In this document: piece after piece, positions 7,473 to 15,951 of the stretch | Layout of the letters: each line of letters opens with the position of its first letter | Position numbering within the stretch: position 1 is the first letter of the stretch | NCBI RefSeq assembly: GCF_022811705.1 | Contig: NZ_CP094528.1 | Location: forward strand, 434,001 to 498,000 | Length of the DNA: 64,000 nucleotides | Direction of reading: 5' to 3' | From: Agromyces larvae | GTDB lineage: Bacteria; Actinomycetota; Actinomycetes; Actinomycetales; Microbacteriaceae | Translations under genes and position numbers: made by a program | Notes under the pieces: generated by a model | Databases searched by the model: none | Told to the model about the DNA's origin: nothing | Seen by the model: only the letters and a program-made list of their open reading frames with translations

Positions 7473-9503
7473 TCAGAACCTGCCGCCGCTGCCGCCGCTC
7501 CGCCGCCCGCGGGTGCTGCTGCCGCCGAAGCTGCCGGTGGACCGGCCGCCGCCGAAGCCGCCGGTGGACCGGCCGCCGCCGAATCCGCCGAAGCCGCCCC
7601 CCGAGCTGCGTCGCGAACCGCCGCCGCCGAGGCCGCCGAATCCGCCCCCGCCGCCGCCGAGCACCGAGTTGATGACGATGCCGCCGAGCACCGCGCCGAG
7701 CATGTCGCCGCCGCCGCTGCTGCGGCCCTGGGCGCCGCCGCCGAAGCCGGCGTCGAACCCGCCGACGTCCTGCTGGGCGAGCCGGCTCGCCTCGGCGGCC
7801 AGCTGCTCGGCCCGACGCGCCGATTGGAGCGCCGCCGCGGGGTCGGCCGCGCGCTGCTGCTCGGCCAGTGCGGCCAGGCGCGCCGCTTCGGCGAGTCGGG
7901 TGCGCGCCTCGGGGCCGACGGCGCCGCGACGGGCGGTCAGATACGATTCGGCGGCATCGACCTGGCTGCGGGCGCTGAGCAGGGCGCGGTCGAGTTCGGC
8001 GGCGGCGCGCGCGGCCCGCTCGGCGGCGTCGCGGGCGGCGCCGATGGCCTGGTCGATCGCGTCGTTCGCCTGCTTCAGGCGGGCGCCGAGCGCGAGCGGG
8101 TCGCGGCCCGGCTGCGCCAGGGCGGCGCCGAGCGCGGATGCCTCGGCCTGCGTCGCGTCGGCGATCGAGCCGAGATTCGCCGCGTCGAGCGACCGGGCGG
8201 TGCGCACGTCGGCGTCGAGGTCGGCGACGCCTGCGGCGATCGCCTGGTCGGCCTGCTCCAGGTCGGCGCCGAGCCGGTCGACGGCCTCGGCGAGCAGCTT
8301 CGCCTGATCGACCGCCTCCTCCGCGCCGCGGATCGCGACCGCGGCCGGCCCCGTCTCGCCCGCGTCGAGCGAGGCCCCGGCGCGGTCGACGGCCGCGAGC
8401 GCGAACGACACGCGCGCCGCCGCCTGGGCCGGGTTGTCGGCCACGGTGGACAGGGCGGATGCCGCGTACACGGCGCCGAGCGCGGTCAGCCGCTCGCCGA
8501 TCGCGGGAAGGGCGGCCTGCTGCTGTGCGGCGAGCCCCCGCACGCGCTCGAGCTCGGCCGGCGCGTTCTGCTCGAGCCCGCGCAGGTCGTCGAACCGGTC
8601 GGCCTGCTCGTCCAGCAGGGCATCGGCCTCGCCGGCGAGGGCGATGATGCGCCCGTACCACTCGCGGCGCTGCTCGTCGGTGTCGGGGTCGGCGTCGTCG
8701 AGCTTCTGCTGGAGCGTGAAGGCCTCGGCCACCTTCGCCTTCGCCTCAGCGAGCGCGGCCCGGAACGGTTCGGTGGCCTCGTCGCCGTAGGAGGCGACCG
8801 CGAAACCGAGTTCGTCCTCGCTGGTGCGCAGCGCGTCGTCGACGGCGACGAGCGCGCTGCCGGCCTGCCGGCGCAGTTCCTCGATCGACACCGGGGGAGC
8901 CCCGGTGCCCGCACCGCCGCCGCCGGACCCGCCCCGCTTGCGCCGCCGCGCGAGCACGATCACCACGACGACCACGATCGCCGCGGCGATGAGCAGGAAC
9001 CACACGAGCCCCCACGGGAAGCCGCCGCCGGCACCTCCGCCGATCGCGTCGGCCGCCGCGATCGCGGCGCCCGCCCAGTCCTCGTCGCGCAGGTGCGGCT
9101 CGATCACGTCCTGGCTGATGCGCTCGATCTCGCCCGCGGACAGCGACGCGTTGTCGTCTCGGGAGAGGAAGTACGCGCGACCGTCGACGGCGACGGCGAG
9201 CAGATAGTCCTCGGTGCCCATGTTGTTCGAGATCGCGGTGTCGGCGGCCCACTGGTCGGCCCGCTCGGGGTTCGTGAACTCCGATACGTACGCGACGAAC
9301 AGCTGGCGCCCGCTGCGGTCGGCCGCCTGGTCGATGGCCTGTTCGACCTCGTCGACGCGGTCGCCGAGCGCGCCGACGGTGTCGACGACGGGGGAGGACC
9401 CGAAATCGACCGGATCCTCGGCGGCGGCCGGCGTGCCGGCCCAGAGCACGGCACCGAGCACGAGTGCCACCACGACCGGAATCCGGTGTCGAACCGTCAG
9501 CAC
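7473..9503 (-). CDS. TPM-domain membrane protein with long coiled-coil and Gly-rich tail
   Basis: A 676-residue secreted or membrane protein. A signal peptide (cleavage near AAAE, residue 29) is followed by a TPM (YgcG/TLP18.3) domain at about 35-160, then a transmembrane helix near 175-198 and a basic RRRKRGG stop-transfer. A 400-residue Ala/Glu/Asp-rich helical region with alanine heptads follows, and the tail is about 70 residues of Gly/Ser/Arg (FGGFGGGRSTGG type). TPM domains occur in phosphatases of photosystem assembly and in envelope proteins of unknown role. The GTG start has GGGGGA nearby and a -10-like TAGACT 35 bp upstream. The adjacent pspA suggests a role in membrane stress; the function of the glycine tail is unknown. 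Confidence 0.87.
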   Translation of the reverse strand: MLTVRHRIPVVVALVLGAVLWAGTPAAAEDPVDFGSSPVVDTVGALGDRVDEVEQAIDQAADRSGRQLFVAYVSEFTNPERADQWAADTAISNNMGTEDYLLAVAVDGRAYFLSRDDNASLSAGEIERISQDVIEPHLRDEDWAGAAIAAADAIGGGAGGGFPWGLVWFLLIAAAIVVVVVIVLARRRKRGGSGGGGAGTGAPPVSIEELRRQAGSALVAVDDALRTSEDELGFAVASYGDEATEPFRAALAEAKAKVAEAFTLQQKLDDADPDTDEQRREWYGRIIALAGEADALLDEQADRFDDLRGLEQNAPAELERVRGLAAQQQAALPAIGERLTALGAVYAASALSTVADNPAQAAARVSFALAAVDRAGASLDAGETGPAAVAIRGAEEAVDQAKLLAEAVDRLGADLEQADQAIAAGVADLDADVRTARSLDAANLGSIADATQAEASALGAALAQPGRDPLALGARLKQANDAIDQAIGAARDAAERAARAAAELDRALLSARSQVDAAESYLTARRGAVGPEARTRLAEAARLAALAEQQRAADPAAALQSARRAEQLAAEASRLAQQDVGGFDAGFGGGAQGRSSGGGDMLGAVLGGIVINSVLGGGGGGFGGLGGGGSRRSSGGGFGGFGGGRSTGGFGGGRSTGSFGGSSTRGRRSGGSGGRF

Positions 9504-9537
9504 CAGCGCATCCCCCGTTCCAGCCCGGATGCTGCCG

Positions 9538-9543
9538 AGTCTA
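9538..9543 (-). promoter_or_regulatory. Candidate -10 element for the TPM-pspA operon
   Basis: The minus strand reads TAGACT, 34 bp before the GTG at 9503, leaving a leader of roughly 27 bases that contains the purine-rich ribosome site. No clear -35. Confidence 0.45.
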
Positions 9544-9615
9544 GGGGGAGTCCGCCACCTCGTCCACGCCGGGCCCGCCCGCCCCGGTGCCCGCCCGCCC
9601 CGGCGCCCGCCCGGC

Positions 9616-10395
9616 TCAGTTGCCCGCCCAGGCCACCGGCACCGCTGCGGACACGAGCCGCACCGGATTCACGCGCCCGTCGATCGCGACGTCGACCACG
9701 ACGACCACGTCGTACGCGCCGGGTGCGAGCGGTTCGTCGCCGGCGGTGCAGTCGGCCGCCTGCACCGGCACCGAGATCACGGCGGGCGACCCGGGCCGGA
9801 GCACGACCTCCTCGACCCCGGCGCCCGAGGCGAGCCACACGACCGACCCGTCGGCGGCGACCATCGCCGACGGGGCGCCCGAGATCCGCACCGTGCGGGC
9901 GGCGCCCAGCGCGGTGGACAGCTCGGCGGTGACCTCGCCGACGCCCTCGGCATCGAGCACGGCCGACGTCACGACGAGCTCGAGTCCGTCGACGCTCGCC
10001 GCCTGCGGCGCCGGACGACCGCACGCGGTCGCCTGCTCGAGGGTGCCGAGCGCGACGTCGCCCGGTTCGGGCCCGTCCTGCGGGGCGACCGCATCGGGGG
10101 CGGCATCGTCGCCGCGGTCGCCCGAGGCATCCGTCGCCGCTTCGCCGGTCGCGGTCTCCGACGCCGGGGCATCCGAGATGCTCGCCGTGCCGAAGCCCAG
10201 CGGCGGGCCCATCGCGATGCCGACGATCGCGACCAACGCGACCGCCGTGACCGAGCCGCCCACGATCGTGCGGCGGCGGCGACGCCTGGCCGCACGGCTG
10301 CCGGCCAGCACCGCGTCCAGGTCGATCGGCCGGGGCGCGGAGCGGTCGGCGTCGTGCCGCAGGGCTTCGCCGATGCGGTCGTCAGGATCGGACAT
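9616..10395 (-). CDS. Single-pass membrane protein, probable anti-sigma partner
   Basis: A 259-residue protein with a short cytoplasmic N-terminus ([38 protein letters not shown], about 5-42). One transmembrane helix follows at about 44-63, then an Ala/Asp/Gly-rich linker and a beta-rich extracytoplasmic domain with two cysteines. It overlaps the sigma-factor gene by 14 bp, so the two are coupled. That arrangement and topology fit an anti-sigma factor or sigma-associated envelope sensor, but no ZAS zinc motif is present. No recognised family for the outer domain. Confidence 0.7.
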   Translation of the reverse strand: MSDPDDRIGEALRHDADRSAPRPIDLDAVLAGSRAARRRRRRTIVGGSVTAVALVAIVGIAMGPPLGFGTASISDAPASETATGEAATDASGDRGDDAAPDAVAPQDGPEPGDVALGTLEQATACGRPAPQAASVDGLELVVTSAVLDAEGVGEVTAELSTALGAARTVRISGAPSAMVAADGSVVWLASGAGVEEVVLRPGSPAVISVPVQAADCTAGDEPLAPGAYDVVVVVDVAIDGRVNPVRLVSAAVPVAWAGN

Positions 10396-10912
10396 GATCG
10401 CCTCCCGTGGGCGTGCCGCCGTCGGCGGCGTCGAACTGGGCGGAGAGCGATCGCAGGGCGTCGCTGAGGTACCGCTTCACCGCGCCCGAGCTGATGCCGA
10501 GCGTGCGCGCGATCTGCTCGACCGGCAGGTCGTCGTAGTAGCGCAGCACGACGCAGGCCGCCTGCCGCGGCGACAGCGCGCGCACGCGCGCCGCGACGTC
10601 GATGCGGTCGTCGACGGCCCGGTCCGGTGCATCGGCGCGGTCGGGCTCGGCGACCAGGTGACGCACGTCGCGCCACCGGCCGTCGCGCCGCGAGCGGTCG
10701 ATCACCAGGTTCAGGATCGCGCGTCGCACGTACGCCTCGGCGCGCGGCAGCGTGAGCGACATCCGCGGTCGTCCGAAGGTGCGCACGAGCGCCTCCTGCA
10801 CCAGGTCGGCGGCGTCGTCGGCGCTGCCGGTGAGCAGGTAGGCGTACCGGTTCAGCGCGTCGCCGCGTTCGGCGACGAGCGTCGTCGCGATCGCGTCCCA
10901 GGTGCCGCTCAC
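10382..10912 (-). CDS. ECF-type (SigE-like) RNA polymerase sigma factor
   Basis: A 176-residue alternative sigma factor. Region 2 spans about 15-80 (LNRYAYLLTGSADDAADLVQEALVRTF, then AEAYVRRAILNLVIDRSRR). Region 4 is at the C-terminal third (LSPRQAACVVLRYYDDLPVEQIARTLGISSGAVKRYLSDAL). The lengthy asparagine-free linker between them is normal for this group. The GTG at 10912 is chosen because GGAGGAGG lies 6 bp before it; an in-frame ATG at 10948 lacks that spacing. It is co-translated with the membrane protein downstream, its likely regulator. Target promoters cannot be inferred. Confidence 0.88.
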   Translation of the reverse strand: MSGTWDAIATTLVAERGDALNRYAYLLTGSADDAADLVQEALVRTFGRPRMSLTLPRAEAYVRRAILNLVIDRSRRDGRWRDVRHLVAEPDRADAPDRAVDDRIDVAARVRALSPRQAACVVLRYYDDLPVEQIARTLGISSGAVKRYLSDALRSLSAQFDAADGGTPTGGDHVRS

Positions 10913-10998
10913 GTTCCTCCTCCGCGACGGCGCCGTCTGCGCCGTCATCTCTTCAGACGACCGACGCACCGATTCGGTTGGGGTCGCGGCGGTGCGAC

Positions 10999-11038
10999 GG
11001 AAAACGGCTGGATCCGCGTTGCCGCGGATCCAGCCGTT
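10999..11038 (-). terminator. Strong intrinsic terminator of tRNA-Arg
   Basis: A perfect 16-bp stem pairs 11003-11018 with 11023-11038 around a 4-base loop. Read on the minus strand it is followed by TTTT, 26 bp beyond the 3' end of the tRNA. This is the clearest intrinsic terminator in the window. Confidence 0.88.
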
Positions 11039-11063
11039 CGCGACGCCCTACGGCGTCGAAGCG

Positions 11064-11136
11064 TGCCCCCGGAGGGATTCGAACCCCCGACCTACGGTAC
11101 CGGAAACCGGCGCTCTATCCCCTGAGCTACGGAGGC
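11064..11136 (-). tRNA. tRNA-Arg, anticodon CCG
   Basis: A 73-base cloverleaf on the minus strand. The acceptor is GCCTCCG/CGGGGGC with one G-T pair, the D stem is GCTC/GAGC, and the T arm is GGGGG-TTCGAAT-CCCTC. The anticodon loop TTCCGGT gives CCG, which reads the arginine codon CGG. The anticodon stem has one C-T mismatch at its base. CCA is not encoded. It lies 740 bp from argS, which encodes the enzyme that charges it, and is followed by a strong terminator. Confidence 0.95.
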
Positions 11137-11148
11137 GCACAGCTAGAG

Positions 11149-11154
11149 ACACTA
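11149..11154 (-). promoter_or_regulatory. Candidate -10 element for tRNA-Arg
   Basis: The minus strand reads TAGTGT, 12 bp before the mature tRNA 5' end, a suitable distance for a short 5' leader removed by RNase P. Confidence 0.4.
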
Positions 11155-11182
11155 TCACTTCGGACTCGGTGCTCCGTGCGCG

Positions 11183-11812
11183 TCAGGCGGCCGGCAGATT
11201 GCCCAGCACCGAGCCGACGAGCGCGGTCGCATCGCCGGGTTCGAACAGCGCGTCCGACTCGACGACGACCCAGTACCGGCCCGAGAACACCTGCGCCGAG
11301 CCGGCCTGGCCCGAGCGGCCGAAGTACCCCTCCACGTCGGGCGGCGTGCCGTACGTGGGCACCGCCTGCAGTCGGCTCGCGGCGCCGTTCGCCGCCGCGG
11401 CGATCGCGGTGGCGGACGGCGTGGCCACGGCGACCTCGATGAGCTCGCCGCTGGTCTGGTTGAGCCACCCGCACGCGGTGCCGCCGGCGTCGACCACCGC
11501 GCGGATGCCCGCCGACGCCGGTTCGTAGCCGGGCGCCGCGCCGAAGTTCGGGTTGAACGCGTAGACCTGGTCGGGGGTGAGCAGCTCGTCGCACCCGATC
11601 GCGAACGGCGGCGAGGTCTCTTCGGGCGCGGTCGTCTCGCCCGGCGTCGGGTCCCCGGTCGCGGGGGTCGTCTCGGTCGGATGCTCCGTGGCCGACGCCG
11701 AGCCGGTCGGCGTCGGCGACGCGGGCGTGCAGCCGGCGAGCAGCATCGCGGCTCCGGCGGCCGCCGCGACGACCAGGGGCGGGCGGAGACGGCGACGGGC
11801 GGAGCGGAACAT
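11183..11812 (-). CDS. Secreted lipoprotein of unknown function
   Basis: A 209-residue lipoprotein. The signal peptide MFRSARRRLRPPLVV leads to lipobox LLAGC (Cys28). A Thr/Pro/Glu-rich linker follows to about residue 68 and then a compact domain containing two cysteines (IGCDELL, ACGWLNQ), likely disulfide bonded. The GCDELL...GxxxCGW arrangement recurs in small actinobacterial lipoproteins without assigned function. The gene is divergent from argS. The minus strand has TAGGGT ending 6 bp before the ATG, so the mRNA may be leaderless. No enzymatic motif seen. Confidence 0.75.
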   Translation of the reverse strand: MFRSARRRLRPPLVVAAAAGAAMLLAGCTPASPTPTGSASATEHPTETTPATGDPTPGETTAPEETSPPFAIGCDELLTPDQVYAFNPNFGAAPGYEPASAGIRAVVDAGGTACGWLNQTSGELIEVAVATPSATAIAAAANGAASRLQAVPTYGTPPDVEGYFGRSGQAGSAQVFSGRYWVVVESDALFEPGDATALVGSVLGNLPAA

Positions 11813-11818
11813 GCAGGC

Positions 11819-11824
11819 ACCCTA
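11819..11824 (-). promoter_or_regulatory. -10 element for a leaderless lipoprotein mRNA
   Basis: TAGGGT on the minus strand is followed by exactly six bases and then ATG (11812), placing the transcription start at or next to the start codon. No ribosome-binding sequence is present. Confidence 0.5.
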
Positions 11825-11864
11825 CCAACGGGCTCCGGCATCACCGGGCACCGGCACGCCCGGG

Positions 11865-11870
11865 TAGGAT
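11865..11870 (+). promoter_or_regulatory. -10 element for leaderless argS
   Basis: TAGGAT is followed by six bases and the GTG of argS at 11877. The spacing leaves no room for a 5' leader. Confidence 0.55.
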
Positions 11871-11876
11871 CGGGGA

Positions 11877-13550
11877 GTGACTCCAGCCGATCTCTCGCGT
11901 GCCCTGTTCGACCTCGTGACCGCCTCGGCGGAGCGGCGTCGCGCGTCCGGGGCATCCGTCTCGCTCGAGCTCGCACCCGACCAGATCGTCCTCGAGCGCC
12001 CGAAGCTGCGCGAGCACGGCGACTGGGCCTCGAGCATCGCACTGCGCATCGCGAAGCAGTTCGGCACGAACCCGCGCGAGCTCGCGGGCGAGCTCGCCGA
12101 GGGCCTCGCCGCCGTCGAGGGCGTCGCGAGCGCCGAGGTCGCCGGGCCCGGCTTCATCAACATCCGGCTGGATGCCGCGGCCGCGGGTGCGCTCGCGAAG
12201 ACCATCGTCGAGGCGGGCGACGCGTACGGCCACGGCACCACCCAGGCGGGCCGGCACATCAACCTCGAGTTCGTGTCGGCCAACCCCACCGGCCCGCTGC
12301 ACATCGGCCACACCCGGTGGGCGGCGCTCGGCGACGCCATGAGCCGTGTGCTCCGCGCGGCGGGCGCCGAGGTCGCGAACGAGTACTACATCAACGACGC
12401 CGGCACGCAGATGGACAACTTCGGGGCGTCGGTGCTCGCGGCCGCGAAGGGCGAGCCCACGCCCGAGAACGGCTACCCGGGGCAGTACGTCGCCGACCTC
12501 GCGCAGCGCGTGCTCGAGCGCGAGCCGCACCTGCTGGAGTTCCCCGACGAGGTGGCGCTGCACACCGCCAAAGAGATCGCGTACGAGCTGCAGCTCGCCG
12601 AGATCCGCGCATCGCTCGAGCGGTTCAACGTGCACTTCGACGTGTGGACGAGCGAACGCCGCCTGCAGCAGCGCGGCGACGACGGCCTCTCCGACGTGGA
12701 CACCGCGGTCGAACGGCTGCGCACGCAGGGGCACGTGTTCGACGCCGACGGCGCCGTGTGGGTGCGCACGACCGACTTCGGCGACGACAAGGACCGCGTG
12801 ATCCGTCGCAGCAACGGCGAGTACACGTACTTCGCCGCCGACGCCGCGTACTACCTCGACAAGAGCGACCGCGGGTTCACGCACAAGATCTACCTGCTCG
12901 GCGCCGACCACCACGGGTACGTGCACCGGCTGAAGGCGCTCGCGGGCGCCGCCGGAGACGACCCCGAGCGCGACATCGAGGTGCTCATCGGCCAGCTCGT
13001 GAGCATCAACGGCGCCAAGCTCTCCAAGCGCGCCGGCAACATCATCGAGCTCGACGACCTGCAGGCCTGGCTCGGCACCGACGCGCTGCGGTACACGCTC
13101 GCGCGGTATCCCGCCGACTCGCCGATCGCGATCGACCCCGAGATCCTGCAGCGCCGCACCAACGACAACCCCGTCTTCTACGTGCAGTACGCGCACGCGC
13201 GCACCGCCGCCGTCGACCGCAACGCGGCGTCCGTCGGCGTCGACCGCTCGAGCTTCGCCCCCGAGCTGCTCGAGCACGAGACCGAGTCGGCGCTGCTCGG
13301 CGCGCTGCAGGAGTTCCCCCGTATCGTGGCCCAGGCCGCCGAGCTGCTCGAGCCGCACCGCGTCGCCCGCTACATCGAAGAGCTCGCGGGCCTCTACCAC
13401 CGCTGGTACGACAACTGCCGGGTGCTGCCGCTCGGCGACGAGCCGATCGGCGACCTGCAGCGCACCCGGCTCTGGCTGAACGACGCCACCGGTCAGGTCA
13501 TCCGCAACGGCCTCGACCTGCTCGGCGTCTCCGCTCCCGAGCGGATGTGA
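11877..13550 (+). CDS. argS: Arginyl-tRNA synthetase
   Basis: A 557-residue class I aminoacyl-tRNA synthetase that charges tRNA-Arg with arginine. The N-terminal tRNA-recognition (Add-1) domain spans about 1-100 and ends GPGFINIRL. The HIGH motif is in NPTGPLHIGHTRWAALGD, and the KMSKS equivalent reads AKLSKRAGN. The C-terminal anticodon-binding domain ends with LGVSAPERM, typical of the family. The GTG start immediately follows a -10-like TAGGAT, so the mRNA is likely leaderless. A tRNA-Arg(CCG) gene lies close by on the other strand. It opens the conserved argS-lysA-hom-thrC-thrB run. Confidence 0.98.
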   Translation: MTPADLSRALFDLVTASAERRRASGASVSLELAPDQIVLERPKLREHGDWASSIALRIAKQFGTNPRELAGELAEGLAAVEGVASAEVAGPGFINIRLDAAAAGALAKTIVEAGDAYGHGTTQAGRHINLEFVSANPTGPLHIGHTRWAALGDAMSRVLRAAGAEVANEYYINDAGTQMDNFGASVLAAAKGEPTPENGYPGQYVADLAQRVLEREPHLLEFPDEVALHTAKEIAYELQLAEIRASLERFNVHFDVWTSERRLQQRGDDGLSDVDTAVERLRTQGHVFDADGAVWVRTTDFGDDKDRVIRRSNGEYTYFAADAAYYLDKSDRGFTHKIYLLGADHHGYVHRLKALAGAAGDDPERDIEVLIGQLVSINGAKLSKRAGNIIELDDLQAWLGTDALRYTLARYPADSPIAIDPEILQRRTNDNPVFYVQYAHARTAAVDRNAASVGVDRSSFAPELLEHETESALLGALQEFPRIVAQAAELLEPHRVARYIEELAGLYHRWYDNCRVLPLGDEPIGDLQRTRLWLNDATGQVIRNGLDLLGVSAPERM

Positions 13551-13554
13551 GCCG

Positions 13555-14376
13555 GTGGCTGCGACGAGCGACCCGAACGCCGGTGCCGCCGACACCGCGG
13601 TCATCCCCGACGGCTGGGGCGAGCCGAGCCCGAAACGGCCGCGCCGCGGCGCGAGGGCCGTCATCGTCGCGGCGGTCGTCGTCGTCGTGATCGCCGTGCT
13701 GCTCGCAGCGGCCGACGCGTTCGCGAGGTCGGCCACCGAGGCGCAGCTCGCCGAGACGATCGAGCGTCGGCTGCCCGCCACCGTGCAGGGCGACGTGCGG
13801 GCGCAGGTCGGCGGCGCGTCGGTGCTCTGGCAGCTCGTCACCGGCACCGCCACCGAGGTCGCGCTCACCTCCGAGGGGCTCACCGTGCAGGGCGCCCCCG
13901 TCGGAGTCGAGGTCGTCGCCCGCGGGGTGCCGCTGCGCGGCGAGGGCGTGATCGACACCGTCGATGCGACCCTCACGCTCGACGAGGACTCCTTGAACGC
14001 CCTCGTGCGGGCGCAGCACGCACCGGGCGGATTCTCGCTCGGCGACGGCACCGTCGGATACCGGGGCACGCTCGACGTGTTCGGCGTGACGGTGTCGTAC
14101 GAGGCGACCGCGCGGGCCGAGGCCGCGGGCGATCGCGTGCTGCTCACGCCCGTCGGCGTGGAGATCGGCGCCGGGGGAGTGTCCGTCGATGCCGGCGATC
14201 TCGTATCGCGCCTGCTGGGCGGTGATCCGCTGGAGGTCTGCGTGGCCGACCGGCTGCCCGAGGGCGCCAAGCTCACGAGCGTGCAGGTCACGCCCGAACG
14301 GGTGCGCATCGAGGCGTCGGCGGCCGATGTGCCGATGGCGGCCGAGTCGCTCGAACGCACGGGTGACTGCGGGTGA
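13555..14376 (+). CDS. LmeA-like (DUF2993) membrane-anchored lipid-binding protein
   Basis: A 273-residue protein with a short Pro/Arg-rich cytoplasmic segment, one transmembrane helix at about 35-52 (AVIVAAVVVVVIAVLLAAADAF) and a DUF2993 beta-rich domain. Recognisable strands are FARSATEAQLAETIERRL, LTSEGLTVQGAPVGVEVVARGVPL and a terminal RVRIEASAADVPM. In mycobacteria the DUF2993 protein LmeA binds phospholipid and supports lipomannan elongation; a similar envelope-lipid role here is inferred. Start GTG is 4 bp after the argS stop, so it is co-transcribed. The stop lies within a GTGACGTCAC palindrome ahead of lysA. Confidence 0.82.
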   Translation: MAATSDPNAGAADTAVIPDGWGEPSPKRPRRGARAVIVAAVVVVVIAVLLAAADAFARSATEAQLAETIERRLPATVQGDVRAQVGGASVLWQLVTGTATEVALTSEGLTVQGAPVGVEVVARGVPLRGEGVIDTVDATLTLDEDSLNALVRAQHAPGGFSLGDGTVGYRGTLDVFGVTVSYEATARAEAAGDRVLLTPVGVEIGAGGVSVDAGDLVSRLLGGDPLEVCVADRLPEGAKLTSVQVTPERVRIEASAADVPMAAESLERTGDCG

Positions 14377-14382
14377 CGTCAC
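14373..14382. promoter_or_regulatory. Perfect palindrome upstream of the lysA promoter
   Basis: GTGACGTCAC is a 10-bp perfect palindrome 28 bp before the lysA -10 hexamer (TAGAAT, 14411). It overlaps the stop codon of the preceding gene. It could bind a dimeric regulator near the -35 region, though a palindrome this short can also arise by chance. Confidence 0.25.
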
Positions 14383-14410
14383 GGATTCCCGCCCGCGCAT
14401 GACCCGCCGG

Positions 14411-14416
14411 TAGAAT
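14411..14416 (+). promoter_or_regulatory. -10 element for the lysA-hom-thrC-thrB operon
   Basis: TAGAAT matches the actinobacterial TANNNT -10. It predicts transcription from about 14423 and a leader of about 90 bases before lysA. No lysine riboswitch fold is recognisable in that leader. Confidence 0.5.
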
Positions 14417-14511
14417 CAGCCAGTCCGCTTCGGCGGATCCGCACAGGCTTCAGGAACCGACCCGGGTTCGCTCGCCGACTCGTGCTCCTCGACTCGTCCC
14501 GTGAGGTTCCC

Positions 14512-15951
14512 GTGGCATCCAACGTCTCCCGTCCATCGACGTCGGTCGCGCCCGACGACCCGCGCGCGACCGTCGATCCCGACGCGCTCGCCCCGGTCGT
14601 GTGGCCGGCCGGAGCGCACCGCGACGCCGCGGGCCGGCTCGTGATCGGCGGCGTCGACGCGACGGCGCTGGCCGAACGGTTCGGCACCCCGCTGTACGTC
14701 GTCGACGAATCCGTCGTGCGCGGGCGCGCCGCCCGCATCCGCGCGGCGTTCGAGCGCGCCGCCGCCGAGGCCGGCACCGAGGTCGCCGTGTACTACGCCG
14801 GCAAAGCGTTCCTCTCGGGTGCGATGGTGCGCTGGATGCGCGCCGAGGGCCTCGCGGTCGACGTGTGCACCGGCGGCGAACTGGCGGTGGCGCTCGCCGC
14901 GGGCGCCGAGCCGACCGCGCTCGGCTTCCACGGCAACAACAAGTCGGTCGCCGAGATCGAGCGCGCAGTCGCGGTCGGCGTCGGCACGATCGTCATCGAC
15001 AGCGAGATCGAGATCGAGCGGGTCGCGGATGCCGCGGCGCGCGCCGGGCGCATCCAGCGCGTGCGGCTCCGCGTGAACAGCGGGGTGCACGCGTCGACGC
15101 ACGACTTCCTCGCCACCTCGCACGAGGACCAGAAGTTCGGGCTGCCGCTCGCGCGCGCCGTCGAGCTCGGCGAACGGATCCGCTCGCACGCGTCGCTCGA
15201 GTTCGTCGGGCTGCACTGCCACATCGGGTCGCAGATCTTCGACGCATCCGGGTTCGCCGAATCGGCCGAGCGCCTGCTCGCCGCGCACGCCGAGCTCAGC
15301 CGCACCGCCCCGGTGCCCGAGCTCAACCTGGGCGGCGGGTTCGGCATCGCCTACACCGAGGCCGACGACCCCGACCCGATCGAGCAGATCGCCGAGCGCA
15401 TCGTGGGGCGGGTCGCCGAGACCTGCGCACGCCTCGGCGTGCCGGTGCCCAAGCTCGCGTTCGAGCCCGGCCGGTGGGTCATCGGCCCGGCGGGCGTCAC
15501 GCTCTACACCGTCGGCACAGTCAAGGCCGTGCCGATCGAGGGCGGCGAGCGGCGGTACGTGAGCGTCGACGGCGGCATGAGCGACAACGCGCGCACGGCG
15601 CTCTACGGCGCGGCGTACACGGCGCGCATCGCGTCCCGCAGCTCGGACGCCCCGGCCGCGCTGTCGCGCGTGGTCGGCAAGCACTGCGAGTCCGGCGATA
15701 TCGTCGTCGACCGCGAGCTGCTGCCCGCCGACACCGCACCCGGCGACCTGCTGGCGGTGGCCGCGACGGGCGCGTACTGCTGGTCCCTCGCCAGCAACTA
15801 CAACCACCAGCCGCGGCCCGCCGTGGTGGCGGTGCGCGATGCGCGGGCCCGCGTCATCGTGCGCGGCGAGACCGTCGACGATCTGCTGGCGCGCGACGCC
15901 GGCCTCGAGGCATCCGCCGACCACGACCCCACCGAAGGAGCCCACGCATGA
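14512..15951 (+). CDS. lysA: Diaminopimelate decarboxylase
   Basis: A 479-residue fold-type III PLP enzyme that decarboxylates meso-diaminopimelate to L-lysine, the last step of lysine synthesis. PLP lysine is K98 in YYAGKAF. The phosphate-binding site is the GGGFG stretch in [11 protein letters not shown], and the second-subunit catalytic cysteine is in [17 protein letters not shown] and FEPGRW are also intact. GTG at 14512 is chosen because TGAGG precedes it by 5 bp; a GTG ten codons earlier has no such site. The stop overlaps the hom ATG (ATGA). The enzyme also controls diaminopimelate supply for peptidoglycan, though this family may use lysine or ornithine in the cross-bridge. Confidence 0.97.
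   Translation: MASNVSRPSTSVAPDDPRATVDPDALAPVVWPAGAHRDAAGRLVIGGVDATALAERFGTPLYVVDESVVRGRAARIRAAFERAAAEAGTEVAVYYAGKAFLSGAMVRWMRAEGLAVDVCTGGELAVALAAGAEPTALGFHGNNKSVAEIERAVAVGVGTIVIDSEIEIERVADAAARAGRIQRVRLRVNSGVHASTHDFLATSHEDQKFGLPLARAVELGERIRSHASLEFVGLHCHIGSQIFDASGFAESAERLLAAHAELSRTAPVPELNLGGGFGIAYTEADDPDPIEQIAERIVGRVAETCARLGVPVPKLAFEPGRWVIGPAGVTLYTVGTVKAVPIEGGERRYVSVDGGMSDNARTALYGAAYTARIASRSSDAPAALSRVVGKHCESGDIVVDRELLPADTAPGDLLAVAATGAYCWSLASNYNHQPRPAVVAVRDARARVIVRGETVDDLLARDAGLEASADHDPTEGAHA

Noticed and set aside
11841..14360. Minus-strand open frame of about 840 codons opposite argS and the LmeA-like gene
   Set aside because: No recognisable domains, crosses the real gene boundary, and overlaps ArgS with its HIGH/KMSKS motifs.
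14417..14511. Possible lysine riboswitch in the lysA leader
   Set aside because: The leader is only about 90 bases and lacks the conserved multi-helix core; nothing supports it.
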